DNA from: Burkholderia sp. Nafp2/4-1b
GTDB taxonomy: Bacteria > Pseudomonadota > Gammaproteobacteria > Burkholderiales > Burkholderiaceae
Assembly (NCBI RefSeq): GCF_003635165.1
Contig: NZ_ML058599.1
Coordinates: 248,001-312,000 of the forward strand
Direction of reading: 5' to 3'
Length of the DNA: 64,000 nucleotides
Shown here: positions 33,377 through 42,847 of the stretch, piece by piece
How the letters are laid out: each line of letters starts with the position of its first letter
Position numbering within the stretch: the first letter of the stretch is position 1
Translations under genes and position numbers: made by a program
Notes under the pieces: model-generated
What the model saw: the letters and a program-made list of their open reading frames with translations, nothing else
What the model was told of the DNA's origin: nothing
Databases searched by the model: none

Positions 33377-34408
33377 TCATGCGCAGGCGGGCGGCTGCGG
33401 CGCAAGCCATGCATCGAACGGCGCTTGTCGGCCGATATCGAAGAGTTCCGTCAGCAGCGCACGCAGCCAGCGATGGCCGGGGTCCGCATCGAAGCGCCGG
33501 TGCCAGTACGCGTTGACGGCCCATTCGACGGCACCGGCGATCTCGTACAGCGTGCACGGTTGACGGGCGGCGAACGTGATCGCGATCGTCTCCGGCAGGA
33601 TCAGCGCGTAATCGCCGTGTTCGAGCAGCGCCGGCACCACCATGAAGTCGGGCAGCGCCGCCCGCACGCGCGGCATCAGGCCGTGCCGCTGCAGCAACTG
33701 CATCGACTGCGGATGCGACGTCACGGCGACGAAGCGCAGCGCGTCCGGGGCGTCGCCGTCGAGCACGAAATCGTCGGGCAGCGCGACGCGCTGCGCGGTG
33801 CGACGCGGCATCAGCAGCACGCAGCGCTCGTGCAGCAGCGCGGTGCGCTGGAAATGACTCGACGCGTCCGCGAAATGCCCGAGCGCGAAGTCGATACGCC
33901 CCGATTCGAGTGCGACGTTGAGCTGGCATTCGTCGACGTGCAGCGTCTCGATCACCGCGCCCGGTGCGCGCCGGTCGAATGCTGCCAGCAGCGTCGGCAG
34001 GAACGCGCTCGCCGCGAAATCGCTCATGTGCAGCCGGAACACGCGTTGCGTGGTGTCCGGCGCGAAGCGCGAACCTTCGTCGAGCACGTGCTGCAGGATC
34101 GCGAGCGCCTTGTCCACCGAACCCGCGAGCCGCTGCGCGCGCGGCGTCGGCTCGACGCCGGTGCCCGTGCGCACGAACAGCGCGTCGCGAAACATCAGCC
34201 GCAGCCTTCCGAGCGCATAGCTGACGGACGGCTGCGTGACGCCGAGCCGCAACGCCGCACGGCCGACGTGCCGTTCTTCGTACACCGCGCGAAACGTCTT
34301 CAACAGGTTCAGGTCGAGGTCCTGCACGCGCAGGCCGTCAGGCGCGTCCGCATCATGCGGCGCGGGATCGGAGCGAGCCGGCGCTCGGCCGGGGGCGGCG
34401 TGTGTCAT
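33377..34408 (-). CDS. LysR-family transcriptional regulator
   Basis: LysR protein of 343 residues. The helix-turn-helix is LKTFRAVYEERHVGRAALRLGVTQPSVSYALGRL. The N-terminus (residues 1-35) is low-complexity and rich in Pro, Arg and Ala. The start ATG at 34408 has GAGG 8 bases before it and overlaps the stop of an AraC-type gene (ATGA), so two regulators of different families are made from one message. Probable targets are the porin or the divergent dehydrogenase genes. Confidence 0.85.
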   Translation of the reverse strand: MTHAAPGRAPARSDPAPHDADAPDGLRVQDLDLNLLKTFRAVYEERHVGRAALRLGVTQPSVSYALGRLRLMFRDALFVRTGTGVEPTPRAQRLAGSVDKALAILQHVLDEGSRFAPDTTQRVFRLHMSDFAASAFLPTLLAAFDRRAPGAVIETLHVDECQLNVALESGRIDFALGHFADASSHFQRTALLHERCVLLMPRRTAQRVALPDDFVLDGDAPDALRFVAVTSHPQSMQLLQRHGLMPRVRAALPDFMVVPALLEHGDYALILPETIAITFAARQPCTLYEIAGAVEWAVNAYWHRRFDADPGHRWLRALLTELFDIGRQAPFDAWLAPQPPACA

Positions 34409-35382
34409 GGTGCTTGCCTCGCGGTGACGGAAGGCGGGTGGCCGTAACGCCGCGCATACGCCTTCGCGAAATGGCCGAAGCCGTGGATGCCGTGCGCGAT
34501 CAGCACGTCCGTCACGCTGCGCGCATCGCCGCGTTGCAGCGCCGCGTGCACCGCGGCCAGCCGGCGTTCGCGCACGTAAGCGGCCGGCGTGGTGTTCAGG
34601 AACGCGCGGAACGCATGCTGCAGCGTGCGCGGCGCGACGCCTGCAACGGCTGCGAGCGCATCGAGCGCGAGCGGTTCGCCGAGATGCGCGTCGACGTGGT
34701 GGCAGGCGCGGCGTACGTGCGCGGGCAGCGGCGGCGGCGTGCCGCGCGCGAGCGCGTCGCTGTACGAATGCGGCAGATGCGTGAGCAGCAGCGACATCAG
34801 CCACGCGGTCAGATCGGCGCCGAACGTCGCCGCCGACGTGCCGATGCGCGGCTGCACGCCGAGCCGGCACAGGTATTCGAAAGTGGGCAGCATTAGCGCG
34901 GCGCCTGCGCCATTGCCACCGGCCGCGAGTTCGAACTGCAGCGGCCGCGTGAGTGTCGCGTGCAGCATGTCCTGCAGCTTGCGCTCCAGTGCGCCGCGCT
35001 CGAGCCGCAGCACCAGGTTGCGGCAATCGGGGCTGGTGCTCAGGCGGCTCGCGAGCGCCGGCGACGACACGGTCAGCTCGCCCGGCCCGGCGCGGGCCAC
35101 CGTCTGGCCGGCCTGCAGCTCGCAGGCGCCCGCCAGCGTCAGCCGGAACAGGAAATGCCCGGCATCGTCGCCGAAATCGATGCGTGTCTCACGGCCGTAG
35201 CAGAGCTCGAGCAGCGCGCCGTGATGCAGCGGCACTTCGTATAGCTCCGCATGAAACGGAGCGCGGCCGTGCGTGGCCATCCGGTGCGGCCCGAGCCGAT
35301 GCGCGACCGCGCGTTCGACTTCGTCGGGCGCATGCAGCGTGCCGAGCCGGTTCGGCGCATGTCGGGAGAGGGCGATATCCAT
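34405..35382 (-). CDS. AraC-family transcriptional regulator
   Basis: Regulator of 325 residues. The N-terminal part resembles the AraC_binding_2-type sensing domain (PFHAELYEVPLHHGALLELCYGRET), and the C-terminal double helix-turn-helix starts ARRACHHVDAHLGEPLALDALAAVAGVAPRTLQHAF and ends with the second motif HGFGHFAKAYARRYGHPPS. The ATG at 35382 has GAGG 8 bases before it. It is divergent from the octopine-dehydrogenase-type gene, 154 bases away, which is the likely target. Confidence 0.8.
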   Translation of the reverse strand: MDIALSRHAPNRLGTLHAPDEVERAVAHRLGPHRMATHGRAPFHAELYEVPLHHGALLELCYGRETRIDFGDDAGHFLFRLTLAGACELQAGQTVARAGPGELTVSSPALASRLSTSPDCRNLVLRLERGALERKLQDMLHATLTRPLQFELAAGGNGAGAALMLPTFEYLCRLGVQPRIGTSAATFGADLTAWLMSLLLTHLPHSYSDALARGTPPPLPAHVRRACHHVDAHLGEPLALDALAAVAGVAPRTLQHAFRAFLNTTPAAYVRERRLAAVHAALQRGDARSVTDVLIAHGIHGFGHFAKAYARRYGHPPSVTARQAP

Positions 35383-35536
35383 GCGGTGGCCTCGTGTCGG
35401 ATGCGTTGATGGGGCGCGGCGCCGTGCGTGCCGCCGCGATTGCGTTGCGCGAACGGGCGTGCCGTTGCGCGTTTTGAAGCGACGTGTTGCGTGCCGCCGC
35501 GTAGTCTCGACACCACTCACTCAACGGGAGGCAACG

Positions 35537-36643
35537 ATGAAGGTATGTGTACTGGGCGGCGGCCACGGCTGCCATGCGGCGGCGATCGACCTGTTCGAGA
35601 AGGGCCACGACGTGACGTGGTGGCGGCGCGACCGTGAACCGCATGCGCGGCTGCGCGAGCTCGGGGCATTGCACGTGACCGACTACCGCGGCAAGCGCGC
35701 GGTGCCGCTCTGCGACGCCCGCGGCGCGATCCGCATGACCGACGATCTCGCGGCCGCCTTGCGCGGCGCGCGGCTCGTCGTGGTACCGCTGCCGGCCGTC
35801 TCGCACGACGCGCTCGCCGCGCAGGTCGCGCCGCTGCTCGAAGACGGCCAGGTCGTGTTTCTGCCGCCCGGCACGTTCGGCAGCGTCGTGTTCGCACGCG
35901 CGGCGGCCGATGCGGGCAACCATACGCGCGTCGCGTACGCCGAGACCGGCACGCTGCCGTACCTCGTGCGCAAGCACGGCGACAACGACGTCGTGATCAG
36001 CGCATACGCGACGCGCCTGCCGACCGGTGTGTTTCCCGCGAACGCGGCCGACTGGGCATTCGACGTGCTGCGTGCGGGGTATCCGTCGGTCGAGCCGGTC
36101 GAGGATGCATTGTCCGGCGCACTGATGAACGCGGGCCCGGTGATCCATCCGCCGCTGATCCTGATGAACGCCGGGCCGCTCGAACACTTCGACGCGTGGG
36201 ACATCCACAACGAAGGCACGCAACCGTCGATCCGCCGCGTGACCAACGCGCTCGATGCCGAACGCATCGCCGTGCGCGAAGCGCTCGGCTACCGCGCGCC
36301 GCATTTCCCGCTCGCGGACCATTACGCGACCGACGGCGACGAATGGATGTATGGGCGCGGCGCGCACGGCAAGCTGACCGACAGCGGCGACTGGCGCGAG
36401 AAGATCGATTTGCGCACGCATCGCTACATGCTCGAAGACACCCGGCTCGGGCTGTCGTTCATCGTGTCGTGCGGACGCTGGACGAACGTGCCGACGCCGG
36501 TTGCGCAGGGGCTGTTGAGCGTAGCGTCGGCGGTGACCGGCCGCGACCTGTATGCGGAAGGACGCACGCTCGACGGGCTCGGCCTTGCCGCGTTGTCGCG
36601 CGACGCGATGCGCACGCTGCTCGATGCGGGGTACCGAGCATGA
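35537..36643 (+). CDS. Octopine/nopaline-dehydrogenase-family enzyme
   Basis: NAD(P)-dependent enzyme of 368 residues. The Rossmann loop is LGGGHGCHAAAIDLFEKG, and the C-terminal half follows the octopine-dehydrogenase fold: NAGPVIHPPLILMNAG with the catalytic His, ALGYRAPHFPLADHYATDGDEWMY, and SRD-type ending. These enzymes reduce or oxidise imine conjugates of amino acids with keto acids. The ATG has GGGAGG 6 bases before it. Its stop overlaps the next gene's start by 4 bases, so the two are coupled. Confidence 0.75.
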   Translation: MKVCVLGGGHGCHAAAIDLFEKGHDVTWWRRDREPHARLRELGALHVTDYRGKRAVPLCDARGAIRMTDDLAAALRGARLVVVPLPAVSHDALAAQVAPLLEDGQVVFLPPGTFGSVVFARAAADAGNHTRVAYAETGTLPYLVRKHGDNDVVISAYATRLPTGVFPANAADWAFDVLRAGYPSVEPVEDALSGALMNAGPVIHPPLILMNAGPLEHFDAWDIHNEGTQPSIRRVTNALDAERIAVREALGYRAPHFPLADHYATDGDEWMYGRGAHGKLTDSGDWREKIDLRTHRYMLEDTRLGLSFIVSCGRWTNVPTPVAQGLLSVASAVTGRDLYAEGRTLDGLGLAALSRDAMRTLLDAGYRA

Positions 36644-37650
36644 CGGCCGCCGCCGACGTGATACGCGTGCACGTGCTCGGTGCGGGCCGCATGGGACAGG
36701 GGATCGCGCTCGTGTTCGCATTCGCGGGCCTCGACGTGACGCTGATCGACTTCAAGCCGCGCGACGCGCAAGGATGGCGCGCATTCGAAGAGCGTACGCG
36801 TGACGAACTCGTGCGGCCGTTGCATGCGCAGGTCGAGCTGGGCCGCATCGATGCCGCGCAGGCGGAAGCCGTCGTCGCACGCATCGCGGTGGTTGCACGC
36901 GACGACGCGGCGGCTGCCGTGCGTGACGCCGGCATCGTTTTCGAAGCATTGCCCGAAGTGCTCGACGCGAAGGCCGACGCGCTGCGCTGGCTCGGCGCGC
37001 ATGTCGATGCGCACGCAACTATCTCGTCGACGACGTCCACGTTCGTCGTCACCGAGTTGCAGCGCCATGTCGCGCACCCCGAACGGATGCTGAATGCGCA
37101 CTGGTTGAACCCCGCGCTGCTGATGCCGCTCGTCGAGGTCAGCCGCAGCGACGCAACCGACCCGCGGGTCGTCGAGGCGCTGGCCGCGTTGCTGGAGCGC
37201 GTCGGCAAGAAGCCGGTGATCTGCGGGCCCGCGCCCGGCTACATCGTGCCGCGGATCCAGGCGCTTGCGATGAACGAGGCCGCGCGAATGGTCGAGGAGG
37301 GTGTCGCGAGCGCGGAGGACATCGACACGGCCGTCCGCACCGGCTTCGGCCCGCGCTTCGCGGTGCTCGGGTTGCTCGAGTTCATCGACTGGGGCGGGTG
37401 CGACATCCTGTACTACGCGTCGACCTACCTCGCGGGCGAGATCGGCCCGCGCTTCGCACCGGCCGACAGTGTCGTGCGCAACATGGAGGCCGGGCGCGAC
37501 GGGGTGCGCACCGGTGCCGGGTTCCACGACTATGCGCAGGTCGATGTGCCAGCCTGCATGCGCCAACGGCTCGGCGAGTTCGCGCGGCTGCTCGACCATC
37601 TCGGGCTCGCGCCCGAATTCGACGGCGCGCGGCGCGAGCGCGCCACGTGA
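36640..37650 (+). CDS. 3-hydroxyacyl-CoA-dehydrogenase-family enzyme
   Basis: NAD-dependent enzyme of 336 residues, coupled to the octopine-dehydrogenase-family gene. The NAD motif is LGAGRMGQGIALVFAFAG; the fold continues with FEALPEVLDAKADALRWLG and the helical C-terminal part with PGYIVPRIQALAMNEAARMVEEG. Family members include carnitine and gulonate dehydrogenases as well as 3-hydroxyacyl-CoA dehydrogenases. It stops 26 bases before the convergent MHS gene. The real substrate is unknown. Confidence 0.8.
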   Translation: MTAAADVIRVHVLGAGRMGQGIALVFAFAGLDVTLIDFKPRDAQGWRAFEERTRDELVRPLHAQVELGRIDAAQAEAVVARIAVVARDDAAAAVRDAGIVFEALPEVLDAKADALRWLGAHVDAHATISSTTSTFVVTELQRHVAHPERMLNAHWLNPALLMPLVEVSRSDATDPRVVEALAALLERVGKKPVICGPAPGYIVPRIQALAMNEAARMVEEGVASAEDIDTAVRTGFGPRFAVLGLLEFIDWGGCDILYYASTYLAGEIGPRFAPADSVVRNMEAGRDGVRTGAGFHDYAQVDVPACMRQRLGEFARLLDHLGLAPEFDGARRERAT

Positions 37651-37676
37651 ACGTCGCACGGCGCGCGGCAGCACGG

Positions 37677-39038
37677 TCATGCCGCGTCGCCACGCGTCTC
37701 CGCGGCAGCGGCAGCGCCGGCGGATTCGGCACGCGTGGTGCGGGTCTCGCGCATCACGCACAGCGTGCCGACCGTCACGAGGCCGAGCGCGATGAGGAAC
37801 AGCGACACCGGCCACGATGCGTGATAGCGCGCGAGCAGCGCGGTCGCGATCAGCGGCGACATCCCGCCCGCGAAGATCGACGCGACTTCATGGCCGAGCG
37901 CGACGCCCGAATAGCGCACCTCGGTGCTGAACAGTTCGCCGACCAGCGCGGGCAGCGTGCCGATCATCGCACCGTGGCTCACCGCCGTGCCGACCGTCAG
38001 CGCGAGCCAGACGAGCGGCGTCACGCGGGTGTCGAGCAGCCAGAAGAACGGAAACGCGCACGCGACGAGGCTCAACGCGCCGATCAGGTACACGGGCTTG
38101 CGGCCGATCCGGTCGGACAGCCGGCCCCACGCGAGCATCGCGCCCATCTCGACGATCATCGCGATCATCACGCCGGTCAGCATCACGCCGTTCGGGATGC
38201 CGACGTATTTGCCGTAGACGAGCGAGAACGCGAGGAAGATGTACGCACCGCCGTTTTCGGCGACGCGCAGCCCCATCGCGAGCAGGATTTCCTTCGGATG
38301 GCGGCGGATGCACTCGACGATCGGCAGATGCGTGTGCGCGCCGCGCTTGCCGGCTTGCTCGTAGTCGCGGCTTTCCGGCAGGTGACGGCGGATGTAGATG
38401 CCGATCGCGAAGATCGCGATGCTGGCGAGGAACGGCAGCCGCCAGCCCCACGTGCGGAACGCGTCGTCGGGCAGCGCCTGCGCGGCGAGGAACGCGGCCG
38501 ACGACAGCACGAAGCCGCCGCCAACGCCGAGCTGGCTCCACGCGGCATAGTAGCCGCGCTGCTCGGGCGGCGCGTTCTCGCTGATCATCAGCACGCCGCC
38601 GCCCCATTCGCCGCCGGACGCGACGCCTTGCAGCAGCCGCAGCGCGACGAGCGCGGCCGGCGCCCACAGGCCGACCTGCGCGTAGGTCGGGAGCAGGCCG
38701 ATCGCGAACGTCGACGCGCCCATGATCAGCAGCGTCCACACGAGCGACGCCTTGCGCCCGTAGCGGTCGCCGACGTGCCCGAACACGATCCCGCCGAGCG
38801 GCCGCGCGACGAAGCCGAGCGCGAACGCGGCGAATGCCGCGAGACTGCCCGCGAGCGGCGACGCACCGGGCGGAAAGAACACGTGGCCGAACACCAGCGC
38901 GGCAGCCGTGCCGTAGACGAAGAAGTCGTACCACTCCATCGCGTTGCCGGCGACGGAGGCAATGACGATCCGGCGAAGCTGCCGGTCGGCGAGCGGCCGG
39001 GCGGCGCTCGGGGACTGCACGGTGTCGGTCGGGTACAT
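37677..39038 (-). CDS. MFS transporter, metabolite:H+ symporter (MHS) type
   Basis: Permease of 453 residues from the ATG at 39038. MHS-family marks are AGNAMEWYDFFVYGTAAAL in helix 1, GRPLGGIVFGHVGDRYGRK-like loop (here RPLGGIVFGHVGDRYGRKA), LQGVASGGEWGGGV in helix 4 and GYYAAWSQLGVGGGF in helix 5. It moves small organic acids with protons. It lies downstream of the minus-strand ABC/oxidase operon but a weak hairpin with a T-run separates them. Confidence 0.85.
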   Translation of the reverse strand: MYPTDTVQSPSAARPLADRQLRRIVIASVAGNAMEWYDFFVYGTAAALVFGHVFFPPGASPLAGSLAAFAAFALGFVARPLGGIVFGHVGDRYGRKASLVWTLLIMGASTFAIGLLPTYAQVGLWAPAALVALRLLQGVASGGEWGGGVLMISENAPPEQRGYYAAWSQLGVGGGFVLSSAAFLAAQALPDDAFRTWGWRLPFLASIAIFAIGIYIRRHLPESRDYEQAGKRGAHTHLPIVECIRRHPKEILLAMGLRVAENGGAYIFLAFSLVYGKYVGIPNGVMLTGVMIAMIVEMGAMLAWGRLSDRIGRKPVYLIGALSLVACAFPFFWLLDTRVTPLVWLALTVGTAVSHGAMIGTLPALVGELFSTEVRYSGVALGHEVASIFAGGMSPLIATALLARYHASWPVSLFLIALGLVTVGTLCVMRETRTTRAESAGAAAAAETRGDAA

Positions 39039-39147
39039 GGCGGACTCTGAAGGGGGGGCGGGCGCGTGCCGTCTCGCTGGAACGCATGCGGCACTGCGGG
39101 CTAGTGTTGTCGGCACCGTGCCCCCGGTCAAATCCGCAGAAAAAGGG

Positions 39148-39161
39148 GAGTGTCATCACTC
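39148..39161 (-). terminator. Weak terminator-like hairpin after the ABC binding-protein gene
   Basis: On the minus strand, GAGTG and CACTC form a 5-bp stem with a 4-base loop, followed by CCCTTTTTCTG. It lies between the binding-protein stop (39215) and the MHS start (39038), so part of the transcription may end here. The stem is short; confidence is low. Confidence 0.4.
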
Positions 39162-39214
39162 TCGCAAATGACGTCGCGGCGCGCGCGGCCGTGCCCGCGC
39201 GTGCCGGGCGCCGG

Positions 39215-40261
39215 TTACCGCTCGATTTGCCGGTTCCAGCGCGTATCCCACTGCGCGCGGCGTGCATTGATCGCCGTCCAGTCGACCACCGTCACCTTGC
39301 GCACCAGATCGTCGACGTTGCCGACGCTTTGCTGCATCGCCGTCGGCATCTTCGCGAGGCGGTTGGTCGGGATCTGCTTGCCGGCCTCGGCCGCCTTCGT
39401 CTGCGCGGGCGCGGACAGCAGGAACTGCGCGAGCTTCTGCGCGAGTTGCGGATCCGGATTGTTCGCGACCACGCACAGGTCGACGAGCAGCAGCACCGGG
39501 CCTTCCTTCGGGTTCGCATACGCGACCGGGATGCCCTTGTCCTGCAGGTCGCCGACACCGGTCGGCGTCAGCGGGAACAGGCCGGCTTCGCCGGTCTGCA
39601 CCATCTCGGAGATCTTCGCCGAGTTCGGAATGTATTCGACGACGTTCGGCCCGACCGTGCTCGCCCACTTGCTGAAGCCGGGCTCGACGTTCTGTTCGTT
39701 GCCGCCGAGCAGCCGGTTGATCGCGAGAAAGCCGTGCAGCCCGAACGTGCTGCTCGACGCGGACTGGAACACGACCTTGCCCTTGTATTTCGGATCGGCG
39801 AAATCCATCCACGACGTCGGCGGCGCCCAGCCCTTGTCCGCGAACAGCTTCTTGTTGTACGCGATGCCGGTCATCCCGAGCTGTACGCCCGCGCCGACGT
39901 CGTCTTTCATCCGCGCGAACGGATACAGCTCCTTCAGCACCGGTGAATCGTCGAGCTTCTGGCACACGCCGAGGCTGACCGCGCGCGCCATCACGCCGTC
40001 GTCGAGGAACGCGACGTGGATCTGCGGCTTGTTGCGGTTCGCGAGCAGCTTCGCGAGCACGTCCGACGACGTGCCGGGCACGACGACGACCTTCACGTTG
40101 TTCGCCTTCTCGAAGTCGGGCAGCACCTGACTCGTATACGCCTTTTCCATCGGGCCGCCGTTCATGCCGACGTAGATCGTCTTCGTTTGCGCGAACGCGG
40201 GCGCGCCGGCGCCTGCGATGCAGAGGGCGGCAGCCGCCGCGATCGTTCCGAGCAGTTTCAT
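39215..40261 (-). CDS. ABC transporter substrate-binding protein, spermidine/putrescine (PotD/F-like) type
   Basis: Periplasmic binding protein of 348 residues; the signal peptide ends near APAFAQ and the mature part begins TKTIYVGMNGGPMEKAYTSQVLPDFEKANNV. It matches the type-2 periplasmic binding fold of iron/putrescine/thiamine-type proteins, with GMTGIAYNKKLFADKGWAPPTSWMDF and KGIPVAYANPKEGPVLLLVD. It is the last gene of the operon and overlaps the FAD-subunit gene (ATGA). The ligand is probably a small amine, amino acid conjugate or opine-like compound. Confidence 0.85.
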   Translation of the reverse strand: MKLLGTIAAAAALCIAGAGAPAFAQTKTIYVGMNGGPMEKAYTSQVLPDFEKANNVKVVVVPGTSSDVLAKLLANRNKPQIHVAFLDDGVMARAVSLGVCQKLDDSPVLKELYPFARMKDDVGAGVQLGMTGIAYNKKLFADKGWAPPTSWMDFADPKYKGKVVFQSASSSTFGLHGFLAINRLLGGNEQNVEPGFSKWASTVGPNVVEYIPNSAKISEMVQTGEAGLFPLTPTGVGDLQDKGIPVAYANPKEGPVLLLVDLCVVANNPDPQLAQKLAQFLLSAPAQTKAAEAGKQIPTNRLAKMPTAMQQSVGNVDDLVRKVTVVDWTAINARRAQWDTRWNRQIER

Positions 40262-41409
40262 TTGTGGGTCTCCTCTTGACGGAAAGGGGCGGTCGGCGCG
40301 GCTCGCGGTGCGAAGCGGCCGATCGAGAATGCATCGAGTGGCGTGGCGGTTTCGCCGGTCGTGACGAGATCGGCGAGCACGTCGCCGACGCCCGGTGCGA
40401 GCAGGAAACCGCCGCCGGAAAAACCGAACGCATGCAGCAGGTTCGGCGTGGTACGGCTCGCGCCGATGACAGGGTTGTGGTCGGGCGTGCAGCCTTCGAC
40501 GCCGCTCCAGGTGCGGATCAGCAGCGCGTCTCGCAGCGCCGGCAACAGCGCGCACGCATCGCGCATCACCGCGCGTGTCGTATCGACCGACGGCTGGCCG
40601 AATTCGCCGTCGCCGCAGCCGCGGCCGCCGCCGATCACGCAGTTGCCGCGCGCGACCTGCCGCGCATATACGCCGCCGCCATAGACGCCGAGGTTGTGCG
40701 TGATGAACGGCGGCAGCGGTTCGGTCACCCACATGTTCGGGTAGATCGGCTCCATCGGCACGGCTTCGCCGAAGCGTTCCGCGACGGTGTTCGCCCAGGC
40801 GCCGGCCGAATTGATCAGCCACGTCGTGGTGTACGCGCGGCCGCCTGCATCGACATGGAAGCGCGTGCCGTCGTGCCGGACATCGTCGACGGGCGTATGC
40901 TCGAACACGGCGGCACCAGCCGCACGGGCCGCCCGCGCGAATGCGGGCGACACGATGCGCGGGTTCGCATGTCCGTCGGTCGCGCACAGCGACCCGCCGA
41001 GCGCCGGGCGGCCGAGCCACGGATAGCGGCGGCGGAACGTTTCGCCGCGCATCACCTGCAGCGGCAAGCCGTGCTCGCCGGCGAGCGCGGCATATGCGTC
41101 GAGCGCATCGAGATCGGCGTCGCTGCGTGCGAGCCGCAAATGACCCGACACGACGAATTCGCCGTCGATGCCGATCAGCTCGGGCAGGCGATCCCAGATC
41201 CGCCGCGCGCGCAGCGCGAGCGGCAGCTGTTCGACGGGACGGCCCTGGCAGCGCACGCCGCCGTAGTTCACGCCGCTCGCCTGCGCGCCGCAATCGCGGC
41301 GCTCGAACAGGGCGACGCGCAACCCGCGTTGCGTCAGTGAGAGCGCGGCCGACGCGCCGACGAGCCCGCCGCCGACGATTGCGACATCGTAGTGACGGCG
41401 CTCACTCAT
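40258..41409 (-). CDS. FAD-dependent amine/amino-acid oxidase subunit (DadA/HcnC/OoxB-like)
   Basis: Flavoprotein of 383 residues, the catalytic subunit of a three-part membrane-linked dehydrogenase. The FAD motif is AIVGGGLVGASAALSLTQRG near the N-terminus, and GVEGCTPDHNPVIGASRTTPNLLHAFGFSGGGFLLAPGVG is the C-terminal DAO-type signature. It overlaps the large subunit gene by 8 bases and the binding-protein gene by 4. With the next two genes it matches HcnABC-, opine-oxidase- and hydroxyproline-dehydrogenase-type complexes. Confidence 0.8.
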   Translation of the reverse strand: MSERRHYDVAIVGGGLVGASAALSLTQRGLRVALFERRDCGAQASGVNYGGVRCQGRPVEQLPLALRARRIWDRLPELIGIDGEFVVSGHLRLARSDADLDALDAYAALAGEHGLPLQVMRGETFRRRYPWLGRPALGGSLCATDGHANPRIVSPAFARAARAAGAAVFEHTPVDDVRHDGTRFHVDAGGRAYTTTWLINSAGAWANTVAERFGEAVPMEPIYPNMWVTEPLPPFITHNLGVYGGGVYARQVARGNCVIGGGRGCGDGEFGQPSVDTTRAVMRDACALLPALRDALLIRTWSGVEGCTPDHNPVIGASRTTPNLLHAFGFSGGGFLLAPGVGDVLADLVTTGETATPLDAFSIGRFAPRAAPTAPFRQEETHK

Positions 41410-42847
41410 CGCGCGCCTCGTCGGGAATCGCCGCGACGTCGTCGCCCGCGAGCGCGGCCGAGATCGGGAACGGCTTCACCGGCGGTTGCGCGCGCAACCG
41501 GCCGACATCCGCGAGCGCGCGGCCGGTTTCGGCTGCCAGCACGAGCGCGGTCGCGTCGCCGCACATGCGGCCCTGGCAGCGCCCCATGCCCGCGCGCGTC
41601 AAGGCCTTCAGCCGGTTCAGTTCGGTCGCTTCGCCGCCGCGGATGCAGCGCCGCAGCGTGCCCGCGTCGATTTCCTCGCAACGGCACACGATCGTGTCGT
41701 CCGGGCAGCGCGCGGCGAGCGTGGCCGGCGGCGCGAACGCCGCCTCGAGGCCGAGGCGGAATGCGTGGAACCGAGCGAGCGTGCGCTCCAGTGCGGCTGC
41801 GTCGGGCTTGCCGGCCCGCGACGGCGATGGCGACGGCATCGCGATGTCCGCATCGTCGAGCAGCGCGAGCGCCGCGCGGCGTCCGGACGCCTCGGCCGCA
41901 TCCGCCCCGGCGATGCCGGCGCCGTCGCCCGCCACGTAGATGCCGCGCACCGACGTGCGGCCGGCCGCATCGCGTTCCGGCAGCCATGCGCCGTTGAGCG
42001 GATCGAAACGGAACCGGCACCCGGCGAGATCGGCGAGTTGCGTTTCGGAACGCAGTCCGAAGCCGAGGCCGAGCGCGTCGCAGTCGGTCGTCCGCGGCGG
42101 CGCGCCGCTCCCGGCCGCGCGCCACGCAAGGCCGGTGACATGCCGTTCGCCGAGCACACGCTCGAGCGTGACGCCGGTTTCGATCGCGACGCCATGCGCG
42201 CGCAGCCAGCCGATGTAATACAGCCCTTTCGCGAAGGTCGACGGCATCCGCAGCAGCGCCGGGGCGGCGGCGGCCTGCCGGCGCAACGGACTCGTATCGA
42301 GCACGGCCGCAACGTGCGCGCCGGCCTTCGCATACTGATACGCGACGAGATACAGCAGCGGCCCCGTACCGGCGAACACGATGCGGCTGCCGATTGCGCA
42401 GCCCTGCGCCTTCAGCGCGATCTGCGCGCCGCCGAGCGTATAGACGCCGGCGAGCGTCCATCCCGGCACCGGCAGCATGCGATCGGTCGCGCCGCTCGCG
42501 ACGATCAGATGGGAGAACGGCACGGTCGTCTCGCGGCCGTCCTGCAACGTGTCGACGCGGCCCGCGCCGCACGCCCATGCGAGCGTGTTGGGCCTGTAGT
42601 CGACGTGCGGCAGCAGCGCGGCCATCGTCCGGTGCACGGCGTCGGCCTTCGCGGCCTCGAAGCCGTACAGCGCGCGCTTGCCGCGCGCGAACGCGCCGCC
42701 GGCCGGCGGCTGGCGATAGATCTGCCCGCCCCAGCGCGCGTTCTCGTCGATCACGACGGGGCGCAGCCCCGCGTCGACGAGCGCCTCGGCCGCACGCACG
42801 CCGGCCGGCCCCGCGCCGACGATCACCGGTCGCAGTGCGTCGCTCAT
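41402..42847 (-). CDS. FAD/NAD(P)-binding oxidase subunit with C-terminal BFD-type [2Fe-2S] domain (HcnB/OoxA-like)
   Basis: Second subunit, 481 residues from the ATG at 42847. The pyridine-nucleotide-disulfide fold has VIVGAGPAGVRAAEALVDAG at the start, LIVASGATDRMLPVPGWTLAGVYTLGGAQ, and GIYVAGDGAGIAGADAAEASGRRAAL. The C-terminal part has Cys ligands in TIVCRCEEIDAGTLRRC and GRCQGRMCG, the BFD-like [2Fe-2S] site. It overlaps both neighbours by a few bases. In such complexes this subunit passes electrons towards the quinone pool. Confidence 0.85.
   Translation of the reverse strand: MSDALRPVIVGAGPAGVRAAEALVDAGLRPVVIDENARWGGQIYRQPPAGGAFARGKRALYGFEAAKADAVHRTMAALLPHVDYRPNTLAWACGAGRVDTLQDGRETTVPFSHLIVASGATDRMLPVPGWTLAGVYTLGGAQIALKAQGCAIGSRIVFAGTGPLLYLVAYQYAKAGAHVAAVLDTSPLRRQAAAAPALLRMPSTFAKGLYYIGWLRAHGVAIETGVTLERVLGERHVTGLAWRAAGSGAPPRTTDCDALGLGFGLRSETQLADLAGCRFRFDPLNGAWLPERDAAGRTSVRGIYVAGDGAGIAGADAAEASGRRAALALLDDADIAMPSPSPSRAGKPDAAALERTLARFHAFRLGLEAAFAPPATLAARCPDDTIVCRCEEIDAGTLRRCIRGGEATELNRLKALTRAGMGRCQGRMCGDATALVLAAETGRALADVGRLRAQPPVKPFPISAALAGDDVAAIPDEARDE

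Noticed and set aside
32408..34447. A 679-codon plus-strand frame across the porin and the LysR gene.
   Set aside because: It runs in the wrong frame of the porin and over an antisense regulator; its protein has no domain or membrane pattern.
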